This document shows, in pieces, positions 38,062 through 47,864 of a stretch of DNA of 64,000 nt. The position numbers and the translations under genes are program-made. Every line of letters starts with the position of its first letter. Position 1 is the first letter of the stretch. The notes beneath the pieces are model-generated. The model was not told where the DNA came from and made no database searches. It was given only the letters and a program-made list of their open reading frames with translations. This DNA is from Varanus komodoensis (Eukaryota; Chordata; Lepidosauria; Squamata; Varanidae), in NCBI RefSeq assembly GCF_004798865.1, contig NW_025335268.1, positions 33,101,934 through 33,165,933 on the forward strand, written 5' to 3'.

Positions 38062-40555
38062 TCAAAAGTTGAATGCTTACAGAGAGCTTAACTGAGTTGC
38101 ATTTTTTTCAAATTTTGTTAAATAGAAAAATAAAAAATACTGTCTGGAATCGAAGGAAATATTTAACCAGTTTGAAATTTTAGCATGGGCATGGTGGTTG
38201 AAGCTCTTATTGTTGAAAGGTAGTCTGCAATTTCAGCTCAGTAGTTTGTCTTGAGTTACGGAATTCAGTTAACATCAAACAAATAGAAAAAGTAAAAATT
38301 CACAATGGGCACACCCCAGATCTTGAATACACCTAAGGAGCTCTTTGGGTCCTTATGCAGTGTTATTAGGATTATAATTTGCTTGCAAATACTGGTAGTA
38401 TTTAGTTCCAAAACAACCAAATAATGGCAATAACCCCTATTGCCATTGCCCTTTCACTAGTTTTGTTGTATCAGTGCTGTACACTGTTAACACAATGGGA
38501 ACTAGCTCCTCTTAAAGCAACCCCAGAAATTAACATAAATGCTTGCTTCTCAAATGTGATGCTTCCTCCTGAGTTCCACTGAGCTGCTGCATACAGGAAA
38601 CTAGCATTTTTATTCAGTTGTGGTTGCTTCAGGGACTCCTAGCTTCCTATTGCACCAGCACCAGGTCCTGGTAGTTCATGGGAAGTATATGATGCTGCTT
38701 AATTCCTTTAACACAGATACAGTTAAAACTGGATTTGCATTGCAGCCAAAGCTAACAGATTTGCATATTTTGTTAAATACCTGATTTAACTGATCCTCAG
38801 TTGCCCTTCTATGAACAGAAGATGCAACATTGGTTCTCAGTTGTGGATTAAAGAGGGGTGAGGACTTCTTATAACTTCCATGGTGCTATGAGCATCTGGG
38901 TCTGTTTTTGGAGGGCACAGAGGGCTGCAGGTAGAAAGCAAAGTTGGGAGGAAAAGCAACCCTCCCTTTTTGTTCCAATGGGGTCATCCTATGAGCTTAG
39001 TTTTGACACAGGAGTTTAGAATTGAAGATAGAGTGTTTGGGACCATTCATATTTTAATTAACATTAAATGTTAATTACATTTAAATATTTAGTTATCAGC
39101 AACATCCTTAAGATCCACAAATTCATTTTTTCTTACATGTTTCTAGCAATGATACTTAGATGCAATGAACTATGGTATGATGTTAAAGATGCATCTTGGC
39201 TGGTGTTCTGTTAAGCTGAAATCTGGAAATATCATCAGCGTGCTAGAAATGCTTTGAAGATTCATTAATAGTTTGCCTATCAACTGAAGTTCATTTGCTG
39301 TATCAGTGTTTGCTTTTCTGGAATGGTAAAGATCATTTTCTCCTTGGGAGGGTGAAAAAGTTCTTGATTCCTAAAGATCTATTTGCATACAGTGCCTCAG
39401 TGTTAGTGAGAGCCTCATGATTGCAAGTTTTAAGGCTTGTATCATTTAATTTGTTATGAATTGCCATTAGAATTCCTCAGAAAGAAATAGATAAAACTGT
39501 AGTGGCATTCTGAAAAACCAATGAATAATTTCCACTCATGGATATTTCATATGCATGTATACTTTAAAAACATGCCTATTATGATTTTCTGGCCAACATT
39601 TAAAATAAATGGAAGTACAGAACTGGGAAGGAATAGCCGATGAAAAATGCAAATTAGTCAATATATTAGCATTTCTCAGCATATCATAACATGATTTTGT
39701 TATATTAATAATACTCAGGCAAGGCTCGAGGCGTTACTTTCACTGTACGAGATTCCACTATGGGAACTCTTTACCAATAAATAAACTGTTGCCATTTGGA
39801 CCCTTTGTATGTTTTGTATTGCATATTGTACAAGTGCAGATTTTTTTTTTTGCTGTTCTTTTTGTTAGGACAAAAAAGTAAACTAATAATTTGTAGTTCT
39901 GTAAAACATCATGAAATAAACTGGAATCTTCATTCAAAAAGGGCATATGTATAATTTGAGTAATTAGGGCCAAGTTTTCCATTAAATGTTGTCTGGGTTC
40001 ACACAGCACAACAACTCACACCCACAGTTTTCTGTCATGTGAGAACTTGTTATGTTAGGGTAACCTTTAGTGTTTCCATATTCTATCCCTAAAAATGTAT
40101 TTTCCATTAAAATTCATGTGGTGTTTTCAGTTTCACACAGCATAAAATTCGTCTGATATGTCATAGCTTTGTTTGGTGTTATAGTCTTAGCTAGTAGTCC
40201 TTATTAATTTGTCATTTATTATGTAATCTAATTGCATCATAAAAAAGAGAAATCAACTTATTTCCATGTATGTTATCATGGGAAGGATAAAAATAAAAAT
40301 GATTGGATACTGCTAGACTAGACTTTATAAGTTTTATTATTTACCTGTTTTAATACTTTCTGTATTTATTTAACTGGCACTGGCGGACCTATTTTTCCAA
40401 TGTGTATATTAGTTGCTCTTATGTACCAGCAATAAATAAGATAAATCTTGAGTCCATATAAGGTTGTCAACCAGCCAGTATTTTATTGGTCCGATAAATA
40501 ACATTGTGTTGTGTCAGGTAATCAGTGTTGCGGTCTAAAAAGCCAGTAAACTTGA
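38062..40555. other. Unassigned intronic sequence
   Basis: AT-rich. A perfect 21-bp AT-rich inverted repeat lies at 39056-39076 (AATTAACATT, A, AATGTTAATT). A poly-T run is near 39841. No gene or confident repeat. Confidence 0.5.
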
Positions 40556-40745
40556 GATTAATTGATTGATTGATTTTTTATGCCACTACGGCACTCAAGG
40601 CAATGCACGTTATTTTCTCCCCTCCTGTCCACATTTCATCCTTGCAACAATACTGTGAGGTAAGTTAAACTGAGAGTGTGACTGGCTCAATGTCACCCAA
40701 TATGCTGTATAGCTGAATGGAGCTTTGAACCAGCTGGCAGTTTCA
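40556..40745 (-). mobile_element. tRNA-derived SINE with MIR-like body
   Basis: Antisense copy. The + strand begins with an ATTG-repeat tail (40556-40574). It then runs through the body blocks GCACTCAAGGCAATGCACG, CAACAATACTGTGAGGTAAG and CAATGTCACCC to TTTGAACCAG, the complement of a B-box. The A-box end is missing or unreadable. It directly adjoins the LTR-like copy at 40767. Confidence 0.75.
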
Positions 40746-40766
40746 CCAATACTCATGTTAGCTAGC

Positions 40767-41210
40767 TGTCATGAGCTGGTCCCTTCCCTCTTTCCTTCTG
40801 CTTATCAAACTCAAGACAATTCTTTGAAGTGCAGTTCTTTTATTGATACTTAACAGATTATAGAACAGTATGAACCCTAGGCAGCTGTCTACCACAGTTG
40901 AAGCATTTGCCCATGGCAAGAGTTGCATCCAAACTGGCAACTTCTCCTCTATCCCTCCTTTTCGGCAAAACTTCTGACTTCACTCTCAGGGTGACTCTTG
41001 CTTCTTGATAGCAAGAAGGAGGGAATAGTGAAGACCTTCTAACCAGGTAGTTCCTTTCTCCCATTGCCTTTTTACTGCGTCTCACATGTACTTCTCCTCC
41101 CATCCTGGAAACCCTTCCGCCCCAGGCCAGTTCTAGACTCTACCTGAAAAACATCACTAGGTAACCTTGAAGCTTCAGAGTCCTTGCCCCACCACACTTG
41201 CCCCTCAGAA
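40767..41210 (-). mobile_element. LTR-like repeat, copy 3 (fossil)
   Basis: The longest of the three copies (others 2930-3390 and 4293-4600). The edge reads TGTCATGAGCTGG on the + strand, so the - strand ends in CA as an LTR would. The AATAAA-type signal is the complement of 40838-40844. The far part shares the GGTAACCT.GAA block with copy 1. No internal retroelement coding region is attached. Fossil; family unidentified. Confidence 0.5.
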
Positions 41211-41830
41211 TCATATCAATCAGTCTGAACTCTGTAATGATCGAGGGACAGATCCACTCTCTACACTATTCATTGAACACTGCCCATGGCCTTCTCCTGT
41301 CTTTGCTTCTGACCTGCCAGGTTCTGCCCACAGCACTCTGGTTTTTGACAAGTTACTCCAGTTTCATAGACACATGCTTGCCACACCCACCAATCCTGAC
41401 CAGTCCTTGCTTGCCTTGTCTCAATTTCTGCCTCCCTTTCTGGAAACCAGTAGTTTTAAAACCAAAAGATTAAAATTGTAAATCCATGTATTCAAAAGAT
41501 ACATTGTTAATACTGTTACTTTCCTATGAAGTTTATTGTAGTAATTCCTTAATTGCAATTCTGGAAATAACACCTGGGACCCAAAGTGCTGTATACTTTG
41601 CCCCATGCACATACAAGAGCTTTAAGCTCTTTCTTTCTCGTGACATTATTCCTCTCCAGGCCAGCACTTTCTAAAGCATGAGGCACTTATGCCAGGAGGA
41701 GAACACACCTACCTGCAGAGAAGTTTGTTACCCAAACATGTGTGCCCAGCTAGATTCCAGCCAATATGCATGGTACATGATGGCTTTACATGTGCAGTAA
41801 ACATTATTTTCTGAAACAGAATCAATAAAA
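41211..41830. other. Unassigned sequence, possible extension of the LTR-like repeat
   Basis: A pyrimidine-rich patch (41211-41460) continues directly from copy 3 and carries overlapping 104- and 91-codon + strand frames with no domain. It may be more of the same fossil element. Nothing was recognised after 41460. Confidence 0.4.
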
Positions 41831-42047
41831 GAGGCATTGTGAAATAATGGCTAGAGTGTTAGATGGAGACTCTAGGTTCTAGTTTCTACTTGACTATAAA
41901 CCTTCACCAGAGCTAGTTCCTGACTTTAATCTACTTTATAGAGTTTTTGCAAGGATGAAACAAAGAGAGGAAACAATATGTTGAGCCACTTGGTGTTCTT
42001 TGCAAGAGGGAAAATGCAGAGTATAAATGGAATAATACTAATAATAC
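41831..42047 (+). mobile_element. tRNA-derived SINE with MIR-like body
   Basis: Sense orientation. The head has an A-box-like ATGGCTAGAGTGTTAGATGG and a B-box-like TAGGTTCTAGTTTC at 41873-41886. The body runs through TTTGCAAGGATGAAAC and GAGCCACTTGGTGTTC, with a TATAAATGGAATAATACTAAT tail at the end. The best-preserved SINE in the window. Confidence 0.8.
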
Positions 42048-43097
42048 CTGCAAAAATGTAAAAGGCTTTGATGAGGGAGTCGCTGAATCTTTTATGATAA
42101 TGTTGGTGTGCAGCAAAATAATCTTCTTACTCAGATGTCCATAAACAGTGGACCACAAATACCTTTCAGGTAGTCTGCAGAAGGCTTGCTGAATGGTTAA
42201 TATCTGCGCACACTCCTTTCATCTGATTTTTCACCTGTTGATGGGGAACAATGCTGTTTTTACCAGTTCAGGATTATTGAACAAACTAACAAAACTCCAG
42301 CCTAGAGACTCTGATTTTCATAATACCGCACTGGTTTTGACAATGCTTTTGGCCTGCAAGAAATTGTTTTCTATTATGAATTAGGTATACATTTTGATTT
42401 ATGGAAGAAAAACAAAATTTGCTGTAGTCCTCTGAAATTACCAACAATTTTCAAGTAGTTTGTACAAAAAGTTTGACAACCATAGCTCTAGGAAGCACCA
42501 TGATATTCATAAATGCATGTTTGCTGAAGGAATGGGGTTTGAGAAAGCTATTCCTGGTGGAATGACCCAGTATCATTAGCATAACAGTCATTTCAGGATA
42601 ATGATTCCCATGAAGTAACCTTGAATTTGTATTAATAAATTAAACTATTAATTGTGATGAAAAAACCCTCTTTAATGTTAACATGAAGTACCATTCTTTT
42701 TTTAATAAGCCAGCAAAATCATTGCTCTGACAAGTCTCTTTTCACTGGATTAGTACTTCCTTGGGAAAAGGGTTATTAAATTCAATTTTAAAACCAAATG
42801 CGTTTCATATTTAGAACTTTGTGTAAGAAATCAATATAAATAACTTTTCTTCAACAATTCAAAGTTGGGTTTCTTAAAAGTTGAAGTCTTAATAAAGAGA
42901 AAGCTCCATTCATGGGGGAGATGGAAGAAAGGAGTACTGTAGTGCATGTTCTACATAAAGTGAAAAAATGCAAACTATAAAGAAGACCCAAGATGTTAGA
43001 CATATTGAAAGGAAAAACAATGCACTTAAAACATTATCTAGATACTGGACACAGCTAGAACATTGTATATTTTCCTGGTTCCAATTCAGCATAATTA
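42048..43097. other. Unassigned intronic sequence
   Basis: Nothing recognised. Confidence 0.5.
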
Positions 43098-43404
43098 CGT
43101 CTAGAAGAAGAGGATCTCTTCTCAATCATCCCAGAGTGCAGGACATGGAATGATGGGCTCATGTTACAGGAAACCAGATTCCAGCTAGACATCAGGAAAA
43201 ATTTCCTCACTGTTAGAGCAGTACAGCAATGGAACCAATTACCAAGGGAAGTTGTGGGCTTTCCCACACTCATTGAAGATACAGCTGGACAGTCATCTGA
43301 GATGGATGGTTCAACTTGGAGTTCTGCACTGAGCAGGGGGTTGTACCCAATGGACCTCTGGCCTCTTCCAACTTTGCTATTCTATGGTTCTCTGATTCTA
43401 TGAG
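43098..43404 (+). mobile_element. CR1 LINE 3' end
   Basis: Sense orientation. It covers the end of ORF2: the frame from 43161 reads FQLDIRKNFLTVRAVQQWNQ, then LPREVVG, the conserved CR1 C-terminus. The 3' UTR follows with GAGCAGGGGGTTG, and the octamer tail TTCTATGGTTCTCTGATTCTATGA closes it in worn form. Strongly 5'-truncated. It is the same subfamily as 4759 and 61561, but opposite in orientation. Confidence 0.85.
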
Positions 43405-43683
43405 ATAAGGGATTTGCGCCCATCTCTCTGGCCCTGCACATGTGCTAGCCCTGCCCCCTGAATATTTCCACTCAGAGTTTTCACTTCAGATATCTGCACT
43501 TAGTGCATAGACATTGGGGTGAGGGCAGAGCTAACCTGGCTATATGACTTCAGGCCAGGACCAGGAATGTGGCCCTGCTCCCTCCTCTGTGACTGAGCAC
43601 CTGCCAACATGGGAAGAACACTTTCCTATGAGTTCAAAAAGACTGATCTTGGACTGACATTTGTGAAACACTGTTTTGAATAG
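43405..43683. other. Unassigned intronic sequence
   Basis: Nothing recognised. Confidence 0.5.
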
Positions 43684-44216
43684 GAATGAGAAAAGTTATG
43701 GCAAATCTAGACAGCATACTAAAAAAGCAGAGACATCACCCTGCCAACAAAAGTGCGTATAGCCAAGGCTATGGTTTTTCCAGTTGTAATGTATGGCTGT
43801 GAAAGTTGGACCATAAGGAAGGCTGAGCGCCAAAGAACTGAGGCCTTTGAATTGTGGTGCTAGAGGAGACTCCTTTGAGTCCCTTGGACCGCAAGGCGAT
43901 CAAACCGGTCAGTCCTAGAGGAGATCAACCCTGACTGCTCTTTAGAAGGCCGGATACTGAAGATGAAACTCAAATACTTTGGCCACCTAATGAGAAGGAA
44001 GGACTCCCTGGAGAAGAGCCTAATGCTGGGAACAATAGATGGCAAAAGAAGAAGGGGATGGCAGAGGATGAGGTGGCTAGATGGAGTCACTGCAGCAGTT
44101 GGTGTGAGCTTCAATGGACTCCGGGGGATGATGGAGTAGAGGAAGGCCGGGGGGAATGTTATCCATGGGATCACGATGGGTTGGATACAACTTTGCGACT
44201 AACAACAACAACAAAA
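43684..44216 (+). mobile_element. BovB (RTE-clade) LINE, 3' end
   Basis: A strongly 5'-truncated BovB in sense orientation. It starts with the MANLDSIL segment just after the RT core and keeps the VMYGCESWT, FELWC and FGHLMRRKDSLEK blocks and the RRGWQRMRWLDGVT end. It closes with the CAA tail (44201-44215). Stops break the frame. It retains the MANLDSIL portion that the larger BovB at 11879 has lost, and is otherwise visibly close to it, so both come from one recently active family. Confidence 0.9.
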
Positions 44217-44439
44217 GCAAAGTCAATTTTTACTAGAATTTAAGCAATTCACACCTTCCTGTATTGAATTCACACCTGAACACCATCTGTGGCATGAAGT
44301 CTGTATATTCCTGAGCTTATGATATGTTTTGTGCAACAACAAAAATGTGTTTAGAAATGTTTACATTTGGAAAATTTTAAAAATGTATACATTTTTAATG
44401 TAACTACTCTGAAGTGCCATGGTTCAGTGAAGGTGTGGA

Positions 44440-44540
44440 CGGAGCATATAATTCCAGTTGCTTTGGAGTTCAATTCCCAGAAGTCCCTGCCAGCATGGCC
44501 AGTGATCAGGAATGCTAGAGTTGAAGTACAAAAGACTTTC
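44440..44540. mobile_element. Palindromic hAT-like MITE, partial
   Basis: GGAGTTCAATTCCCAGAAGT and its imperfect complement AATGCTAGAGTTGAAGT flank the centre CCCTGCCAGCATGGCCAGTG, the family pattern. The 166-codon frame that crosses it (44367-44867) is judged spurious. Confidence 0.6.
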
Positions 44541-45014
44541 TACTCACTCCTGGTACTGCATGTCATCCCTGGACTTGTACACTCCTTTCTTTCCTTCCCT
44601 AAGTTTCCTCACTTGATATACTGCAACCAGAAGCATATAATTGTTGTGGTTAGCACAAAAAAAGTTTGCCTTTTCCAAACCTGGCAAGCAATTGCTTGCA
44701 ATAGCCATAACCTGATGGATTTGGATGGAAAACACATTATGGTTTCCCACAAACTGTACTTAGAAGGTCCTAAGGTGGGGGAGGTGGGGGGAGAAAATGG
44801 AGCATGTAAGCCCAAATTTCATGGGGCTTGTGGTCATAGTTTTTGTGTCAGAAGAGTTGTTCATTAGCTGAACCTAAGTGTAGTATTAACCACTGACTTC
44901 GTCTACAGGGAAGCTGCACAGGTACAAATTTGGATACTTGGTAAATCCACCAAAGGTTATAACCAGACTTGCAGTAAGTTGCATGTATGAATAAATATTT
45001 ATTATTATTTATTT
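44541..45014. other. Unassigned intronic sequence ending in an L2 tail repeat
   Basis: Nothing recognised until a TTTA/TTA run at 44991-45014, the 3' tail of the following antisense L2. Confidence 0.5.
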
Positions 45015-47020
45015 AGAAAGCTCCTATGCCACCCCATTCAACGAAGCCTTGGGGCGGCTTACAACAATAAATAAATAATAACAATATAAAACAATATAAT
45101 ATAATTGAAGATGTCCTGGCCATAAAAATAATATTAATCAATAATATTAATAATTAAAATGGCGTTTAAATAAAAAGGTATTCGCCTGGTGTCGAAAAAC
45201 AAATAACTACTGTGCCAGGTGGACCTCTCTGGGGAGCGCATTCCATAGATTGGGTGCCACCGCAGAGAAAGCCCTCCTCCGAGTACATACCCTCCTAATA
45301 TCCTTCACGGAGGGTTCCCAGAGAAGGGCCCCTCCTGCTGATCTCAAGGGCAGGCACATATGGATGTAAGCGCTCCTTTAGGTAACCAGGATCCAAGCCA
45401 TTAAGGGCTTTATAGGTCATAACCAACACCTTGAATTGGGCCCGGACTTCAATGGGGAGCCAGTGAAGTTGACGGAGAACTGGAGTCATGTGAACATAAC
45501 GTCCAGTCCCCGTCAGCAGCCTGGCAGCTCTATTTTGAACCAATTGAAGTATCCGGACCATCTTCAAGGGCAGCCCCACGTAGAGCACATTACAGAAGTC
45601 AAGTCGGGAAGTCACCAACGCGTGTGTCACTGTCACCAGGCAGTCGTTCTCCAGGTAGGGACGCAGCTGATGGATCATCCGAGGCTGAAGGAAAGCGTTC
45701 CTCGCCACTGCTGTCACCTGAGCTTCCAGTGAAAGCTCTGGGTTGAGGAGCACTCCCAAGCTGCGGACCTTGTCCCTAAGAGGGAGTGCAACCCCATTCA
45801 GGACTAGGTCAAGGTCCCATTCCCCGAAGCCCGATCCGCCAACCAACAGGACCTCCGTCTTGTCTGGATTGAGCTTCAGTTTAATGGCCCTCATCCAGCC
45901 CATTACCTTGGCCAGGCACCGGTTCAGCATAGCCACTGCCTCACCTGAATTGGTGGAAAACGAGAGGTAGAACTGGATATCATCAGCGTACGGATGATTC
46001 CACAGCCCACACCTCCTGATGACCTCTCCCAGCGGTTTCATGTAGACAAAGGGGACAAAATGGATAGTTGCCATGGCGCAGAGCCATAGTCCCCCAGCGT
46101 CACCTTCTGGAATCGGCCATTGAGATAGGAGTGGAACCACTGCAAAGCAGTGCCTCCAACCCCCAATCTCGCTAGCCTAGCCAGAAGGATACCATGGTCG
46201 ATGGTATCGAAAGCTGCTGAGAGGTCCAGGAGAACCAACAGGGATACGCTCCCCCTCTCTCTCTCCCTGCACAGGTCATCATACAGGGTGACCAAGGCAG
46301 ATTCAGTGCCATATCCAGGTCTGAAGCCGGACTGAAATGGGTCCAGATAATCAGTTTCATCCAAGAGTGCTTGGCGTTGTCCTGCCACCACCCGCTCCAA
46401 CACCTTGCCCAAAAACGGGATGTTGCCCACTGGTCTATAATTAGTGGCCATCTCTGGATCCAGTGATGCCTTCTTCAGGACTGGTCAGACTACCGCCTAT
46501 TTTAACGGGGCAGGTACCCGGCCCTCCCTCAGAGAGGCGTTAACCACTTCCAAGATCCAGGTTCCTATCTTGTGCTTGGCGTTGTTAATTAGCCAAGATG
46601 GGCAAGGGTCCAATAGGCAAGTGGTGGAACGTACTCGTCCAAGCACCTTGTCCACATCATCAGACTGCAGTAACTGAAAGTCATCCATCAATTTTGGACC
46701 AGGCGGCGACATTGGTATCTCTCCAGAAGCCTCTGAGTCACTAGTGGAGTCCAGCTCATGGCGAATCTGAGCAATTTTCTCCCTAAAATGCTTGGCAAAG
46801 TTGTCACAGCCAGCTTGTCAGGGTGGTACTGGGTCTTTCTTAGGGCCAGGATGAACCAGCGCTTGTACCACCTGAAAAAGCTCCACTGGACGGCATTGTG
46901 AGGAGGCAATGGAAACGGACAAGAATTTCTTTTTCGCCGCCCTCACCACCACAGCATAGGCCCGATAATGGGCTCTTAAGTGTGTTCGGTCAGATGGCCC
47001 AATTCGTTTTCCAGTGACAG
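45015..47020 (-). mobile_element. L2 LINE, long 3' part
   Basis: Antisense to PRKN, about 2 kb. From 5' to 3' on the - strand it has four parts. The first is the linker upstream of RT (46497-46909). The second is RT fingers and palm (46038-46451) with NYRPV and LLDLSAAFDTIDH (motif A). The third is the rest of the RT and the C-terminus (45295-46140), with YADD at 45979-45990, KLKLNPDKTE, ALVTSRLDFCNVLY, and LRQLHWLPI. The fourth is an AT-rich 3' UTR with a GGGGCGGC motif and a TTA tail. The endonuclease is absent. A few frame changes separate the open segments, but the 281-codon C-terminal frame is intact, so this is a moderately young copy. It lies only about 440 bases upstream of PRKN exon 3. 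Confidence 0.9.
45295..46140 (-). pseudogene. L2 reverse transcriptase C-terminal half, open frame
   Basis: A 281-codon uninterrupted frame within the L2 copy. YADD is at about residues 51-54, followed by the KLKLNPDKTEVLLVGG region, the thumb, and the conserved C-terminal ALVTSRLDFCN...LQLVQNRAARLLTG block. Motif A is in a different frame upstream (46038-46451), so no complete polymerase is encoded. The start methionine here is within the element and is not a real start. Confidence 0.85.
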
Positions 47021-47030
47021 TTGCTAAGAT

Positions 47031-47090
47031 GGAAAGCTAGACTAGATAGGTTTTTGGTCTGATCCAGATAGCGCTCTTCTTATGTTCATG
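47031..47090 (+). mobile_element. CR1 LINE 3' terminal scrap
   Basis: About 60 bases matching the end of a reptile CR1: AGCTAGACTAGATAGG, GGTCTGATCCAG and CTCTTCTTATGTTCATG. It is the sense-strand counterpart of the CR1 end at 21163. It directly abuts the 5' edge of the antisense L2. Confidence 0.65.
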
Positions 47091-47422
47091 TATTTGATAG
47101 GATGTTTAAAGTATTTAATTGTTTGAACTTCCTTGCCATCTTTTAAAGAGTATTTTAGTGCGTATACACTTTTTGATAGCATATGGCCCAGAGTTACTGT
47201 TGAATGTTCTCACTGTTTTCTTGTTAAATGTATACAAATGTCATGTTCTGACCCTATAGGAGGCATGAATAAATTATCCTCATTTTAACTTTACATTTGC
47301 CATCTTTTCTTAAGATCTATTGCTATTCATTGAAATTTTACACAAAAATAGATGGCGAATCACTTAAAATATTGAGGGGTGGGACCCAAACTGGAATCAG
47401 GAATGTGTTTATTCATTTTAGA
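47091..47422. other. Unassigned intron sequence just upstream of PRKN exon 3
   Basis: No repeat recognised. AT-rich, lacking long open frames, and continuous with the splice acceptor region. Confidence 0.5.
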
Positions 47423-47459
47423 CCTTAATGCATAGAGGAATTTTCGTCTTGTCTTTCAG
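47423..47459 (+). promoter_or_regulatory. PRKN: PRKN intron 2 branch point and 3' splice site
   Basis: CCTTAAT at 47423-47429 fits the branch-point consensus YNYTRAY perfectly, with the branch A at 47428, 32 bases before the exon. The tract TTTTCGTCTTGTCTTTCAG (47441-47459) is a good pyrimidine stretch ending in CAG. The cut after 47459 puts the exon in the parkin frame starting on a full codon, as in human exon 3. Confidence 0.8.
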
Positions 47460-47688
47460 AGTTGTGACCTACCCCAGCAGAGTATTGTTCATGTTGTCCA
47501 GAATCCACAGAAGACAGATCAAGATCAAGCTGCAAATATCTGTAGCACTGTGACCAGTGATGGGAGAGAAGGTGAAAGCCTCACCCGCATTGATCTCAGT
47601 ACCAACCTGTTGCCATCTAATTCTGTTGGGCTTGCTGTGGTCTTGGACTCAGAGAAAGACAGCATTACCCCTCCATCTGACAATTCAG
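47460..47688 (+). CDS. PRKN: Parkin (E3 ubiquitin ligase) exon 3
   Basis: Parkin is a RING-in-between-RING E3 ligase that, with PINK1, marks damaged mitochondria for removal. This 229-base exon encodes 76 codons plus one base, as against 241 bases in human exon 3. It starts in phase 0 and ends in phase 1, as the human exon does. Residues 1-14 (SCDLPQQSIVHVVQ) finish the ubiquitin-like domain. The serine at 47481-47483 is the equivalent of Ser65, the PINK1 phosphorylation site, with Ile66 and His68 also kept. The middle (about residues 15-38) is the poorly conserved linker and differs freely from human. Then SLTRIDLST (47577-47603) matches the linker's activating element, and SVGLAVVLD follows. 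RING0 begins in the next exon, which is outside the window. The frame is intact and the conserved islands match known function, so this is taken as the working gene and not a retrocopy: it has intron on both sides. Confidence 0.93.
47481..47483 (+). other. PRKN: Ser65-equivalent codon (PINK1 phosphosite) of parkin
   Basis: AGT, eighth codon of the exon, within QQSIVH. In human parkin the eighth residue of exon 3 is Ser65, which PINK1 phosphorylates to activate the ligase. Kept here with its neighbours. Confidence 0.88.
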
Positions 47689-47694
47689 GTAATG
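47689..47694 (+). promoter_or_regulatory. PRKN: PRKN intron 3 5' splice site
   Basis: The junction reads TTCAG|GTAATG. It agrees with the U1 consensus from -2 to +4 but lacks the usual G at +5. It is therefore a usable but not strong donor. The next 57 codons are open in frame. Confidence 0.75.
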
Positions 47695-47864
47695 TGCAGA
47701 ATCTACAAATTCTGAAATGCAGCTATCTTTCTTTTCAGGATGATTGTGACTCTACAGGATTTGGTGCATCAGACTTGCAGTTCAGTTTTCAAAGTTCCTC
47801 CAGCCCAAGCTCCAGAACCTTGAATTTAACCAATGCATACTATGATAATCCTGAGTTTGCCTGA
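47689..47864 (+). other. In-frame read-through past the exon 3 donor
   Basis: If the donor is not used, the parkin frame stays open for 58 more codons to a TGA ending at 47864. The extension is Ser- and Asn-rich (for example SFQSSSSPSSRTLNLTN) and does not resemble parkin exon 4. A pyrimidine tract and CAG (47722-47740) within it look like a 3' splice site, but the gap from the donor is too short for a vertebrate intron. An intron-retention product would be ubiquitin-like domain plus linker only. No poly(A) signal is obvious nearby, so this is likely chance. Confidence 0.35.

Larger units (their letters stand above)
1..47459 (+). other. PRKN: PRKN intron 2 (3' part)
   Basis: This whole stretch precedes a parkin exon 3 match and ends in a good 3' splice site, so it is read as the downstream part of parkin intron 2. 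No exon 2 (the start of the ubiquitin-like domain) was recognised in it, so the intron is at least 47 kb. That is inference from the exon identity and from the known very large introns of this gene in other vertebrates. The content is mostly fossil transposons and unassigned AT-rich sequence, itemised separately. Confidence 0.8.

Noticed and set aside
44367-44867. 166-codon + strand ORF
   Set aside because: It crosses a palindromic MITE copy and ordinary intron sequence, has no domain-like pattern, and overlaps two - strand frames. Judged chance.
47722-47864. Possible extra parkin exon after a pyrimidine tract and CAG at 47740
   Set aside because: The implied intron (about 50 bases) is too short for a vertebrate, and the peptide does not resemble parkin exon 4.
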